21,620 nt of DNA. Origin: a virus. The notes beneath the pieces are model-generated. The model worked only from the letters and a program-made list of their open reading frames with translations, was not told the DNA's origin and did not search any database. The stretch lies in the IMG/VR virus record IMGVR_UViG_3300046692_000144, positions 1 to 21,620 of that record. One strand, written 5' to 3'. Numbering within the stretch: the stretch's first letter is position 1; each line of letters opens with the position of its first letter. This document shows positions 6,086 through 12,662 of the stretch, one piece after another. The position numbers and the translations under genes are program-made.

Positions 6086-6355
6086 ATGATTCTTTTATCG
6101 GACTTCGAAAAACGACTGAATGACAAGGGGATTGACCTTTTAGGTAACCACGTAGTCATCAACGAGTGTAAACAGTTGATACTAGAGCACCACGATTCTG
6201 GTCTACGTCTGTGGCTTAAAAGAGCCAATGGCTTTCAGGATCGACTTACTAAAAAGCGCTGGATGGTAACTAAGGTGTCTCCGGGTAAAGGCACGGCCCT
6301 GGTAGAAAGCGATGGGTTTGTTCTTCACCTAGTCATTGTGCCTGGAGGTGTCTGA
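6086..6355 (+). CDS. small paralogous protein, array I member 4
   Basis: An 89-residue paralogue: LLSDFEKRLNDKGIDLLGNH fits the array signature, and KKRWMVTKVSPGKGTALVES fits the W-h-x-V...G-h-h-V block of members 2 and 3. It is slightly longer at the C-terminus (FVLHLVIVPGG). GGAG at 6076-6079 lies six bases upstream of the ATG. It overlaps the following gene by one base (TGATG). Confidence 0.75.
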   Translation: MILLSDFEKRLNDKGIDLLGNHVVINECKQLILEHHDSGLRLWLKRANGFQDRLTKKRWMVTKVSPGKGTALVESDGFVLHLVIVPGGV

Positions 6356-6687
6356 TGAAAATACTTGAGTTTCTACAGGAATTGGTTAAGAGGGGCGGCA
6401 ATCCGAAAGAGGTGAAGATAGTAGCACCTAGTTGGAGTGGTGCTTGGAGAGATGGCGTATTTCTGGATGGAGTCGATGCCTTGAGCATTACTGTCTCCCC
6501 ATCCTTTAAGAGCCCTTCGATCCGCCTAGTAACTAGTCATCCGGTATTTGATTTCGAGGTGGACGGGTGCCACCGACTATTTGGCAAGGACTTCTTCCCC
6601 CACGTAGGAGGGAGGTCTCTGGTAAGCAAGGTTCCAACATACACAGTTCTACGTGTCATAGATCCAGTTGATAGGGTAAGAATTTAA
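6355..6687 (+). CDS. small protein, possible divergent array I/II relative
   Basis: A 110-residue protein. Its start (MKILEFLQELVKRGG) resembles the FLxxLxxK openings of the second array at 14466-16396. The rest is beta-rich (ALSITVS, SIRLVTS, YTVLRVID) and lacks the G-x-x-L-x-G core of its immediate neighbours. It may link the two arrays or be an unrelated gene with a similar N-terminal helix. The Shine-Dalgarno is GGAGG at 6343-6347. It is the last gene before the primase-helicase; no terminator separates them. Confidence 0.7.
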   Translation: MKILEFLQELVKRGGNPKEVKIVAPSWSGAWRDGVFLDGVDALSITVSPSFKSPSIRLVTSHPVFDFEVDGCHRLFGKDFFPHVGGRSLVSKVPTYTVLRVIDPVDRVRI

Positions 6688-6708
6688 GAGTAACATCCAG
6701 GACGCCAC

Positions 6709-6725
6709 GAGGTCTATCTGACCTC
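6709..6725 (+). promoter_or_regulatory. hairpin in the leader of the primase-helicase gene
   Basis: GAGGTC (6709-6714) pairs with GACCTC (6720-6725), 5-nt loop. No T-run follows and the ATG is 23 bases further on. It could be an operator or a translational control hairpin. It contains an anti-Shine-Dalgarno-like CCTC but does not cover the likely ribosome site AGGA at 6734-6737. Confidence 0.35.
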
Positions 6726-6747
6726 AGTTAAACAGGATACCGGCACA

Positions 6748-9591
6748 ATGTTTGAAACAATCAAAGCACAGGTTCCGCTGAGCAAGGTACTGCTAGATGT
6801 AGCCAGTATTACGCTCATCGAAGCCGGGGAATGGTCTGAGCCAGAGGATAAGACCTGCCCTTTCTGTAAGCACATGGACTGCTTTAAGGTGGCTCCTGGC
6901 GGTGAACGCTGGCACTGCTTCTCGTGTGACGAGGGTGGTGACGTAATTGAGTTCGTCGCAAAGGCACACGATGTATCTGCGGTAGATGCAGCTCGGGCTC
7001 TGGCCAAAGAGTACGGCATCGAGTTACCTTCGAACTACAACGCAATACGGGAGGTTACCAAACTTGCAGCGGACTATTATCGACAATGCTTCATCGACGA
7101 TACCAACCCTTATGCGGTCCTTGGGGGTAAAAGTCCTGCGGAGTACCAACGCCAGGTGCGTGGTCATTCGGATGACATCATTGAGCAAGCAGCCATTGGA
7201 TGGTCAGACGGTGGCTTGGTTGACTACTTGCGGAGCGTCGGGTTCGAAGACGAGCTGCTGGCAAGTACAGGCCTGGTAGCAAAATCTGGCAAGGGTGACT
7301 TCCTTCCACGCAAGGCGTTCATCTACCCTCACATGGTTGGTGGACAGGTTGGTCACTTCACATTCAAGGACCCGACCAAGCAGCTTGAGTACCAAGTCGC
7401 TAACAAGTTCAAGCACCAGCAATGGATATTCTATGGTCAGAACACCGTAAAAGCGGCTAGCACTATTGTAGTGGTAGAAGGTGAGAACGATCGCCTATCT
7501 GTGCTTGCACAATTGCCTGAGGGCTGGGCAGTCATTGCATGTATCGGGCAGATCTCTGGTGCTCAAGTTGAGTGGCTCGTAGAGAACTGCCACGATAAGC
7601 AAGTCATCACGATCTTCGATCCGGACGATGGTGGCGATAAGTACCGTGAGAAGGTACTCAAGGCCAAGATGCGCTTCAAGTCCCTGAGTCAGGTGATGCT
7701 TCCTCGCTCGGATAACCCTGAGAAGAAAGCAGAAGATATCGACGATCTTCTTCGATCAGGCCAGGATCTCCAGGAAATCATTGCCAAGTACTCTCGTGCC
7801 GATATGGCTCCTGGTCAACAAGGCTTGATGGAGATCGCAGGTTCTACCGTTGCAGTGGCTACTTCCGAAGGTGATTCGGCCAACGGTACTATCGTAGAAG
7901 CGGGCAACGCTTACTACCGTATCCGCTACAAAGAAGGTGTTCCGGTCAAGTCCAAGCTGACCAACTTCGTCATCCGGTTGAAGAACATCTACATCCAGTC
8001 TGACCGTCGTGAACGAGAAGTAGTATTGGTTCGTGAAGACGGTAAGCACAGCCGCCCAACCAAAGTGTCCTCGGACATGAAAGTATCCCTTAAGTCGTTC
8101 AAATCCTTGGTGGCTAACGCCCTCGACGGTTCGTTCTATGGCCGGGAAGATGACCTTGCTCTGCTCTGGGACTTTGTCTATCAAGGCGTAAGTGAGAAAG
8201 AAGTCTACCTGCCAAGCACGGTTGGTCACCTGCGTGAGTTTCATGGCTGGTTGTTCCGGGACTGCTTCGTGAGTGATGCCGGTGACGTCTCCAAGCGTGG
8301 CGATGACGGTGTGATCTGGGTTGGCGGGTCTGCTTCCTCAGGTATCAAGCCGGTGCCTCTCAGCGACGATCATGGCGGCTCCGAGTCAGATATCCCTGAC
8401 ATGGTTATTGACCTTGATCGCGATTCTCGTGCAGAGCTTGAACGTGACTTCGTTCAGAAGCTGGCGGAGAACTTGGGTGATATCGGTGTTGCACTCACTG
8501 CTTTAGCCTGGGCAAAGTCCAATGCGTACTCAGATCGGATCTTTGACTGGCGTCGTGACTTCCCGTTCCTATTCCTTTGGGGTCGTCATGGTCGCGGAAA
8601 GACGTACATCGCTAAGTGGTTGGCAAGTCTCTACGGTACCGGTGACAGTGGCTACACTACTATCTCTGGCATGAAACGTAGCGTTGGCTTCTTCCGGAAG
8701 TTGGCCTACTACGCAAGCTTGCCAGTTGTCATCGATGAGATCCGTGCTGACAAAGATACTGTCGAGATGTACGGCACGTTCCGTTCTTGGTATCAACGCT
8801 CCGGTCGTACCTTAGGTACTAAGGAAGAGTTCGGTATTCGGGAGCAGAAGGTTCTGTCTACGTTTATCTTTGCTGGCCAGGATCAGTTCAGTGATAGTGC
8901 ATTGCGTCAACGTTGCATCCCTATCCGAATCCCAATCGCAGATCGGGAATTGGAGAACACCTTCCGTTGGATCGAAGGTCGCAGAATGGATCTCTCCGCC
9001 ATTGGTCTGGAGTGGATTCTCGAAGCGTCTCAAGCCAACTGGAGTGAGATGGTAGAACGTATGCAAGTCTTCACGACTGAACTGCGTGACCGTGGCGTCC
9101 ATCAACGTGTTTCCCTTAACTGGGCGATGATTGCTGAGTTCGGTCAAGGTTTGGCAGAGAAGTACTTCCCAGGTTTCGATCTGAAAGAGTACATCCGTCA
9201 AGCTTCGGCAGAGGATGAGGCTGACCAGGAAGATGAAAACGTCTTGGCTCAGTTCTTCCAAGTTGTAGAGGGCTTGCAGGCTGGAGAAGGTCACCCGAAA
9301 ATCTCTGGAGTCCATGTAAGTGTCGATGGTGACAATTTATATGTTTGGATTGCAGAAGTATTTCGCATTGTTGAAAAAGAACTGGTAAACTCTGCCCGTG
9401 AGGAGTTCTCTAAGAAAGCAATCATTGAGCTCCTTAAGGAGGAACCATGGTGCGTCTCCGCCGACTCTTCTGGGGTACAACCTAGAGCGGTAATGGCAGA
9501 TGGCGTGCAGCGTCGGGTTCTAAAGTTCGACATCAATACTGCCCCTGAATACATCAGGGTGCTCGGTGACCACAATGCAAGAAGAGCGTAA
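6748..9591 (+). CDS. primase-helicase (CHC2 zinc, TOPRIM, viral-type helicase)
   Basis: A 947-residue replication protein. The N-terminal DnaG-like zinc module has C37-x2-C40 and C57-x2-C60 followed by DEGGDVIEFV. The TOPRIM domain has VVEGEND near 241-247 and DPDDGG near 291-296, the catalytic acidic residues for primer synthesis. A middle region of about 350-560 has no motif I can name. The P-loop helicase has Walker A GRHGRGKT near 612-619, Walker B VVIDEI near 660-666 and a sensor-like STFIFAGQD. The spacing recalls DUF927/D5-like or SF3 viral helicases rather than the RecA-like DnaB/T7 gp4 type; that class call is tentative. It should unwind DNA and prime synthesis at the phage fork. It is the largest gene in the window and its codons look well adapted (mainly CGT/CGC arginine). 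Confidence 0.9.
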   Translation: MFETIKAQVPLSKVLLDVASITLIEAGEWSEPEDKTCPFCKHMDCFKVAPGGERWHCFSCDEGGDVIEFVAKAHDVSAVDAARALAKEYGIELPSNYNAIREVTKLAADYYRQCFIDDTNPYAVLGGKSPAEYQRQVRGHSDDIIEQAAIGWSDGGLVDYLRSVGFEDELLASTGLVAKSGKGDFLPRKAFIYPHMVGGQVGHFTFKDPTKQLEYQVANKFKHQQWIFYGQNTVKAASTIVVVEGENDRLSVLAQLPEGWAVIACIGQISGAQVEWLVENCHDKQVITIFDPDDGGDKYREKVLKAKMRFKSLSQVMLPRSDNPEKKAEDIDDLLRSGQDLQEIIAKYSRADMAPGQQGLMEIAGSTVAVATSEGDSANGTIVEAGNAYYRIRYKEGVPVKSKLTNFVIRLKNIYIQSDRREREVVLVREDGKHSRPTKVSSDMKVSLKSFKSLVANALDGSFYGREDDLALLWDFVYQGVSEKEVYLPSTVGHLREFHGWLFRDCFVSDAGDVSKRGDDGVIWVGGSASSGIKPVPLSDDHGGSESDIPDMVIDLDRDSRAELERDFVQKLAENLGDIGVALTALAWAKSNAYSDRIFDWRRDFPFLFLWGRHGRGKTYIAKWLASLYGTGDSGYTTISGMKRSVGFFRKLAYYASLPVVIDEIRADKDTVEMYGTFRSWYQRSGRTLGTKEEFGIREQKVLSTFIFAGQDQFSDSALRQRCIPIRIPIADRELENTFRWIEGRRMDLSAIGLEWILEASQANWSEMVERMQVFTTELRDRGVHQRVSLNWAMIAEFGQGLAEKYFPGFDLKEYIRQASAEDEADQEDENVLAQFFQVVEGLQAGEGHPKISGVHVSVDGDNLYVWIAEVFRIVEKELVNSAREEFSKKAIIELLKEEPWCVSADSSGVQPRAVMADGVQRRVLKFDINTAPEYIRVLGDHNARRA

Positions 9592-9835
9592 ATCGAAACC
9601 AAAATCGGAACGGGAATCCCGTTACTTCGCAATCTACCCAGACTACTGGAGAGACAAGTGGGGTAAAAAACCACTGCTCGGTACTCTGATGGCTGAGAAC
9701 GAATTCCATGCCTGCCGTCGTGCATACGACACCGGGGCAGTTCGTCTCAACCTGACCTTCGGACCAGAAGCGGTCGAAGTGACGAAGGCTCAAGCAGATC
9801 ATCTGCACAAGTATCGTCACCGACGTTATCGGTAA
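9575..9835 (+). CDS. small basic protein
   Basis: An 86-residue, strongly basic protein (RKSKPKSERESR near the start, HKYRHRRYR at the end) with aromatic clusters (YFAIYPDYWRDKW). The charge suggests nucleic-acid binding. The ATG at 9575 overlaps the end of the primase-helicase by 17 bases, so it is probably co-translated and may be a replisome partner. A GTG at 9566 is an alternative start. The terminator at 9841 closes this operon. Confidence 0.65.
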   Translation: MQEERKSKPKSERESRYFAIYPDYWRDKWGKKPLLGTLMAENEFHACRRAYDTGAVRLNLTFGPEAVEVTKAQADHLHKYRHRRYR

Positions 9836-9840
9836 TGCTT

Positions 9841-9868
9841 AAGGGCCTCTTCGGAGGCCTTTTTCTTT
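9841..9868 (+). terminator. rho-independent terminator
   Basis: AAGGGCCTC (9841-9849), TTCG tetraloop, GAGGCCTTT (9854-9862) with one G-U pair, then TTCTTT. It ends the replication operon. Confidence 0.92.
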
Positions 9869-9903
9869 GGAGTGGGTAAAAACCGATGATCGTCTGTAAG
9901 TTT

Positions 9904-9919
9904 TGGTATAAGTAAAGTA
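9904..9919 (+). promoter_or_regulatory. GGTATAAG promoter motif
   Basis: TGGTATAAG (9904-9912), four bases, then GTA (9917-9919), lying between a terminator and the next gene. No -35 hexamer is seen 15-19 bp upstream. The same core and downstream GTA recur at other intergenic sites, so this is probably a phage promoter with initiation near the GTA. Confidence 0.6.
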
Positions 9920-9950
9920 CCGAACAAACCATTCTTATTCGGAGACTTAA

Positions 9951-10241
9951 GTGAAGATCAAACTGCAATCCCTCGAAAAGGTTCTTATCGCAACAGCAAT
10001 ACTGGAAGTACTTGCTTACTACTTGTTTCTGTATGTGGGAATACCATTGATGGTAGCACCGACTTCTCTTCAGATACTCGCAGGGCTATGGGCGGTATGC
10101 GCAGTGGCAACTTTGACGTACTCGATAGTGTGTCTGGGTATTGCCTTATGTGGTGCCATGGCATACCTATGCGAAGTGCTTGGGGTAGGAGATGTTCTGA
10201 GAGGTCTTATAAAGTGGTTCACCACCGACGACCGTAAATAA
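9951..10241 (+). CDS. small inner-membrane protein
   Basis: A 96-residue protein with at least two long hydrophobic segments, about residues 11-35 (VLIATAILEVLAYYLFLYVG) and 41-75, the latter long enough for two helices. The C-terminus is charged (KWFTTDDRK). GTG start with GGAG at 9941-9944, six bases upstream. It is flanked by a promoter motif and a terminator, forming an independent one-gene cassette. The role is unknown. A holin-like or envelope-modifying function is conceivable but no lysis gene is nearby. Confidence 0.7.
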   Translation: MKIKLQSLEKVLIATAILEVLAYYLFLYVGIPLMVAPTSLQILAGLWAVCAVATLTYSIVCLGIALCGAMAYLCEVLGVGDVLRGLIKWFTTDDRK

Positions 10242-10245
10242 GATC

Positions 10246-10275
10246 AAGCCCCGTTAACTCCGGGGCTTTCTTTTT
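10246..10275 (+). terminator. rho-independent terminator
   Basis: AAGCCCCG (10246-10253) and CGGGGCTT (10261-10268) around a 7-nt loop, then TCTTTTT. Sequence and loop are nearly the same as the terminator at 3697-3728. Confidence 0.92.
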
Positions 10276-10288
10276 AGGGTTCGCAAAG

Positions 10289-10304
10289 TGGTATAAGGAA
10301 TGTA
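10289..10304 (+). promoter_or_regulatory. GGTATAAG promoter motif
   Basis: TGGTATAAG (10289-10297), four bases, then GTA (10302-10304), 14 bases after the preceding terminator's T-run and 36 bases before the next start codon. No convincing -35. Confidence 0.6.
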
Positions 10305-10339
10305 GTGAACAACAACTACTACTTATATGGAATATTTGT

Positions 10340-10546
10340 ATGGATAAGAAGGTGAACCTTGGATTAGGCTTCGTATCGTTGATACTAGCAGTCCTGTTTG
10401 CAGTCATCTCGTATCAATTGATGGAGTACATGCACCCAATGCCTTGGAGCTACTTCTCTATAGCAGCAGCGGGCGTAACCTTCTCTCCGTCCTTGGCAAT
10501 TACTGGAGTAGTATTTCTCATATTAGGGACTGATAAACGGGTATAA
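10340..10546 (+). CDS. small two-helix membrane protein
   Basis: A 68-residue protein with hydrophobic helices at about 7-27 (LGLGFVSLILAVLFAVISY) and 43-63, and a short basic C-terminus DKRV. Both ends are probably cytoplasmic. The Shine-Dalgarno is weak (GGAA at 10329-10332). Its stop codon TAA is part of the next promoter motif GGTATAAG, so the final codons double as promoter sequence. Function unknown. Confidence 0.65.
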   Translation: MDKKVNLGLGFVSLILAVLFAVISYQLMEYMHPMPWSYFSIAAAGVTFSPSLAITGVVFLILGTDKRV

Positions 10547-10559
10547 GTAAGGTAGAGAA
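10535..10559 (+). promoter_or_regulatory. GGTATAAG promoter overlapping a stop codon; 25-bp direct repeat copy 1
   Basis: GGGTATAAG at 10539-10547, then TAAG and GTAGAG. All 25 bases at 10535-10559 recur exactly at 10849-10873. The stop codon of the upstream gene (10544-10546) lies in the motif. In both copies TG is replaced by GG, so this is not a classical TGn extended -10. Confidence 0.65.
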
Positions 10560-10584
10560 TATAACACTTACTAAGGAGCTTCTC

Positions 10585-10860
10585 ATGTCTCGTAAATTCT
10601 ATCACCTGAAAGACGTTAAAAACCTTCGTGTAATCTCTGATGACGAAGGTGGCTATATGTTACAAGTGGTACTGAATGATGGGGCTGAGCCGAGTGAACC
10701 TCGGAGTCTTCTCAACGACTTCATTTCAGTGTCAGAAAGGGGGATCGGATTCCCTGTAATGTTCGGACCTAATCGAACGATTGTTGCAGCGGTAGACACT
10801 CCTCTCAATAGTTTGGAAGATCTTGTTTCATTCTTCGAAAGCGTATACAAACGGGTATAA
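10585..10860 (+). CDS. hypothetical protein
   Basis: A 91-residue soluble protein, opening with MSRKFYHLKDVKNLRVISDD, of no recognised family. Strand-like segments (LRVISD, YMLQVVLNDG, TIVAAVD) precede a C-terminal helix (SLEDLVSFFESVYKRV). An AAGGAG at 10572-10577 lies eight bases before the ATG. It is the only gene of the 25-bp-repeat-bounded cassette: the repeat precedes it and overlaps its stop, so the whole unit could have moved or duplicated by recombination between repeats. Confidence 0.7.
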   Translation: MSRKFYHLKDVKNLRVISDDEGGYMLQVVLNDGAEPSEPRSLLNDFISVSERGIGFPVMFGPNRTIVAAVDTPLNSLEDLVSFFESVYKRV

Positions 10861-10873
10861 GTAAGGTAGAGAA
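10849..10873 (+). promoter_or_regulatory. GGTATAAG promoter overlapping a stop codon; 25-bp direct repeat copy 2
   Basis: GGGTATAAG at 10853-10861 within the exact 25-bp repeat of 10535-10559. The TAA at 10858-10860 ends the upstream gene. The downstream gene begins at 10915 after a 41-base leader. Confidence 0.65.
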
Positions 10874-10914
10874 AAGATCTCTGCTAACTAACTAATGCAA
10901 AAGGAAAGCACCTC

Positions 10915-11115
10915 ATGAAAGCATTACTGGTACTGATGGTCGTAGCCGCGTCCCTGACCGGTTGTGTACAGCGCATGTCTAACGACATGGTAATCGCAGA
11001 AGCAATGAAATGTGAAAACGTTGGTCTGCCATGGCGTCAAGCTACTAACTACGATGGTAGTGTTTCGAACGTGTACTGCATGCCTCATATCAATGAGCGT
11101 CGTAGTACGCAGTAA
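10915..11115 (+). CDS. small phage lipoprotein
   Basis: A 66-residue precursor with a type II signal peptide: MKALLVLMVVAASLTGC, lipobox L14-T15-G16-C17. The mature part is about 50 residues with two further cysteines (C33 and C55) that could form a disulfide in the periplasm. The residue after the lipidated cysteine is Val, not Asp, so sorting to the outer membrane is expected. Its own promoter motif precedes it and a terminator follows, so it is a self-contained cassette. Phage lipoproteins often change the cell surface or exclude other phages; that role is a guess here. It is not inside a larger lysis gene, so it is not an obvious Rz1. Confidence 0.75.
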   Translation: MKALLVLMVVAASLTGCVQRMSNDMVIAEAMKCENVGLPWRQATNYDGSVSNVYCMPHINERRSTQ

Positions 11116-11120
11116 TACCG

Positions 11121-11145
11121 GGGGCCGAGGTCTGGCCCCTTTTTT
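11121..11145 (+). terminator. rho-independent terminator
   Basis: GGGGCC (11121-11126) and GGCCCC (11134-11139), 7-nt loop, then TTTTTT. It ends the lipoprotein cassette. Confidence 0.9.
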
Positions 11146-11168
11146 CTTATTATTATGGAGTACGAGAA

Positions 11169-11423
11169 ATGATTGAAGAACGAACTGGCTACGTTGTTGC
11201 CTCTGATGATCCTGCCCATCCCGGCGTAATCCTCTTCATGGTTGATCGCAGTAAGCAGAGTAAAAGCTTCTGGTCCAACAAGCTGAGTGACGTGTTTGTC
11301 TACCAGGACAAAGACGCTGCAAAGGAGAAGGCAGCTACTCTGGCCTACAACAATCCCGTAGTTCTGAACTGGGATGAAGCCCGTGCTGCACTTCGTAGTA
11401 ACATGAGTCTGGCGGTGAAGTAA
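11169..11423 (+). CDS. hypothetical protein
   Basis: An 84-residue soluble protein, opening with MIEERTGYVVASDDPAHPGV. The N-terminal half is strand-like (GYVVAS, VILFMVDR). Residues about 47-75 form an alanine-rich helix (KDAAKEKAATLAY, DEARAALR). GGAG at 11157-11160 lies eight bases before the ATG. It heads an operon of tightly packed genes running to 14391. No GGTATAAG motif precedes it, so read-through of the terminator at 11121 or a promoter I do not see must supply transcription. Confidence 0.7.
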   Translation: MIEERTGYVVASDDPAHPGVILFMVDRSKQSKSFWSNKLSDVFVYQDKDAAKEKAATLAYNNPVVLNWDEARAALRSNMSLAVK

Positions 11424-11690
11424 ATGGATTACATGATCTTCTACTGGTTTTTGCCGCTTTTCGCACTCCTCGTTATCTACAGCGTTGTAACGGAGATACA
11501 GCACAAACGTCGGGAACGTCGTATTGCGCAATGCAAGAAAGATCTTATGGACTGGCTTCTGTTCGTAGGGGTAATGATGGATTCCAATTGGAAGAACCCT
11601 AACGGGTATCCAAAAGATGTAACCAAGGAATGGTTGGCGACCATAACCGCTACTTACTTCAAGGAATTTAAAGACAAGAGGCTTAAATGA
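11424..11690 (+). CDS. single-pass membrane protein
   Basis: An 88-residue protein with one N-terminal transmembrane helix (about 4-22, MIFYWFLPLFALLVIYSVV) followed by a basic stretch (KRRERR), implying a cytoplasmic C-terminal domain of about 60 residues. That domain is helical and amphipathic (KDLMDWLLFVGVMM, KEWLATITATYFKEF). Its ATG directly follows the previous stop without a gap, and its stop overlaps the next ATG. Function unknown. Confidence 0.7.
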   Translation: MDYMIFYWFLPLFALLVIYSVVTEIQHKRRERRIAQCKKDLMDWLLFVGVMMDSNWKNPNGYPKDVTKEWLATITATYFKEFKDKRLK

Positions 11691-12109
11691 AAATCGATGC
11701 TCGTATACTCTTAGACCGGTTACTTACCGATACTAAAACTCGGGTAATCGTTAAGTTCAGGAACACTCCACACGAAGTTAGACAAATCGGTGAGCTGTAC
11801 AGTCATGCAATGTACGCCAGACTGAAAGTCGCAATACCGTCTGTTCGCTATCCTTTTGAATGTCAGGCGATACCTAACACCCTTGGATACGCCCTTCCAC
11901 AGTATGGGACTTGGTACTTGGAGGAACGAGGACTAGTCGTAGACAAAATCTGCTTCGGCGGCATCTTGGTTAAAAAGGACATAACTCTTCTACTCAGCGA
12001 CTGGAACCAGGAGGTCTATGAGCGTATCAGGGATGACGTAGACGAGGAGGAAGAGGAAGGCGCAGAGAACCTCGATATAAACGTCGATGATGAGTGGCGA
12101 AATGATTGA
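11687..12109 (+). CDS. small protein related to the array II family (acidic tail)
   Basis: A 140-residue protein with an N-terminal helix (ARILLDRLLTD), a strand (RVIVKF) and GTWYLEERGLVVDKICFGG near 84-102. The last block is clearly similar to STWYLEKGRLNVYKIAQRG in the next gene, so these two are paralogues. It has a 25-residue acidic C-terminus (DVDEEEEEGAENLD) absent from its relative, perhaps a DNA-mimicking or protein-contact tail. Start ATG overlaps the previous stop (ATGA). Confidence 0.7.
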   Translation: MKIDARILLDRLLTDTKTRVIVKFRNTPHEVRQIGELYSHAMYARLKVAIPSVRYPFECQAIPNTLGYALPQYGTWYLEERGLVVDKICFGGILVKKDITLLLSDWNQEVYERIRDDVDEEEEEGAENLDINVDDEWRND

Positions 12110-12383
12110 AGCCGTTGAGTTCTTCAGGAGATTTTTTGCGAAGCACTCCGAAGAAGTGATTGTGACGTTTGATCATGTATCGGGCATTGCGTATCGCATA
12201 AGAATCAATGATAACCAGCGTACTGAGAAGTACTTCATGCAGGCAAGTGTTACTGAGGATGATAAGAGTGAGTACTGGTCTACCTGGTACTTAGAGAAGG
12301 GAAGGTTGAATGTCTACAAGATTGCTCAGAGAGGATCTCTGGGGAAACAGAAGACCTATATTCACGTAAATAAAAGGTATTGA
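12102..12383 (+). CDS. small paralogous protein (array II family, dispersed)
   Basis: A 93-residue protein starting MIEAVEFFRRFFAKHSEEVI, like the MIELIAFLEQLMKR opening of the gene at 14466. A strand VIVTF and the WSTWYLEKGRLNVYKIAQ block shared with the preceding gene follow. The ATG at 12102 is chosen because it matches the family N-terminus and overlaps the previous stop by eight bases; an ATG at 12087 gives five extra residues but has no better ribosome site. No known domain. Confidence 0.65.
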   Translation: MIEAVEFFRRFFAKHSEEVIVTFDHVSGIAYRIRINDNQRTEKYFMQASVTEDDKSEYWSTWYLEKGRLNVYKIAQRGSLGKQKTYIHVNKRY

Positions 12384-12386
12384 AAG

Positions 12387-12659
12387 ATGATTAACGTATG
12401 CATAGTCTTTGGTGTTGTATGTGGAGTACTGGCGCTAATCATTGGTATCGCCTATATCTTCCGCACGGATGAAGTCCCAGAAATGGCCCCAGAACAGCAC
12501 GCAGACATTGCCATCGATACTCTGCTAGACTGCCTCTGGAATGACTCCGATTACAAAGGATTCAAGACACGAACGGATATCGTAAAGTGGATTACTGCTC
12601 GCCGAAGCCTGGTTCAAGAAGCGGTAAAACGAGGGCAAATCGCTCCTAAGAGAATGTAA
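12387..12659 (+). CDS. single-pass membrane protein
   Basis: A 90-residue protein with one N-terminal hydrophobic helix (about 4-24, VCIVFGVVCGVLALIIGIAY) and a 60-residue mostly helical C-terminal domain (IAIDTLLDCLWND, IVKWITARRSLVQEAVKRG). AAGG at 12373-12376 precedes the ATG. It has the same layout as the protein at 11424 without clear sequence similarity. Function unknown. Confidence 0.7.
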   Translation: MINVCIVFGVVCGVLALIIGIAYIFRTDEVPEMAPEQHADIAIDTLLDCLWNDSDYKGFKTRTDIVKWITARRSLVQEAVKRGQIAPKRM

Positions 12660-12662
12660 ACA

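Noticed and set aside
8812-9315. Minus-strand ORFs opposite the primase-helicase (also 7756-8244 and 8569-8796)
   Set aside because: They lie wholly inside a gene with clear domains and have no ribosome site or family resemblance.
10915-11115. Rz1 spanin lipoprotein
   Set aside because: It is not embedded in or overlapping an Rz-like gene, is not proline-rich, and no lysis genes are nearby.
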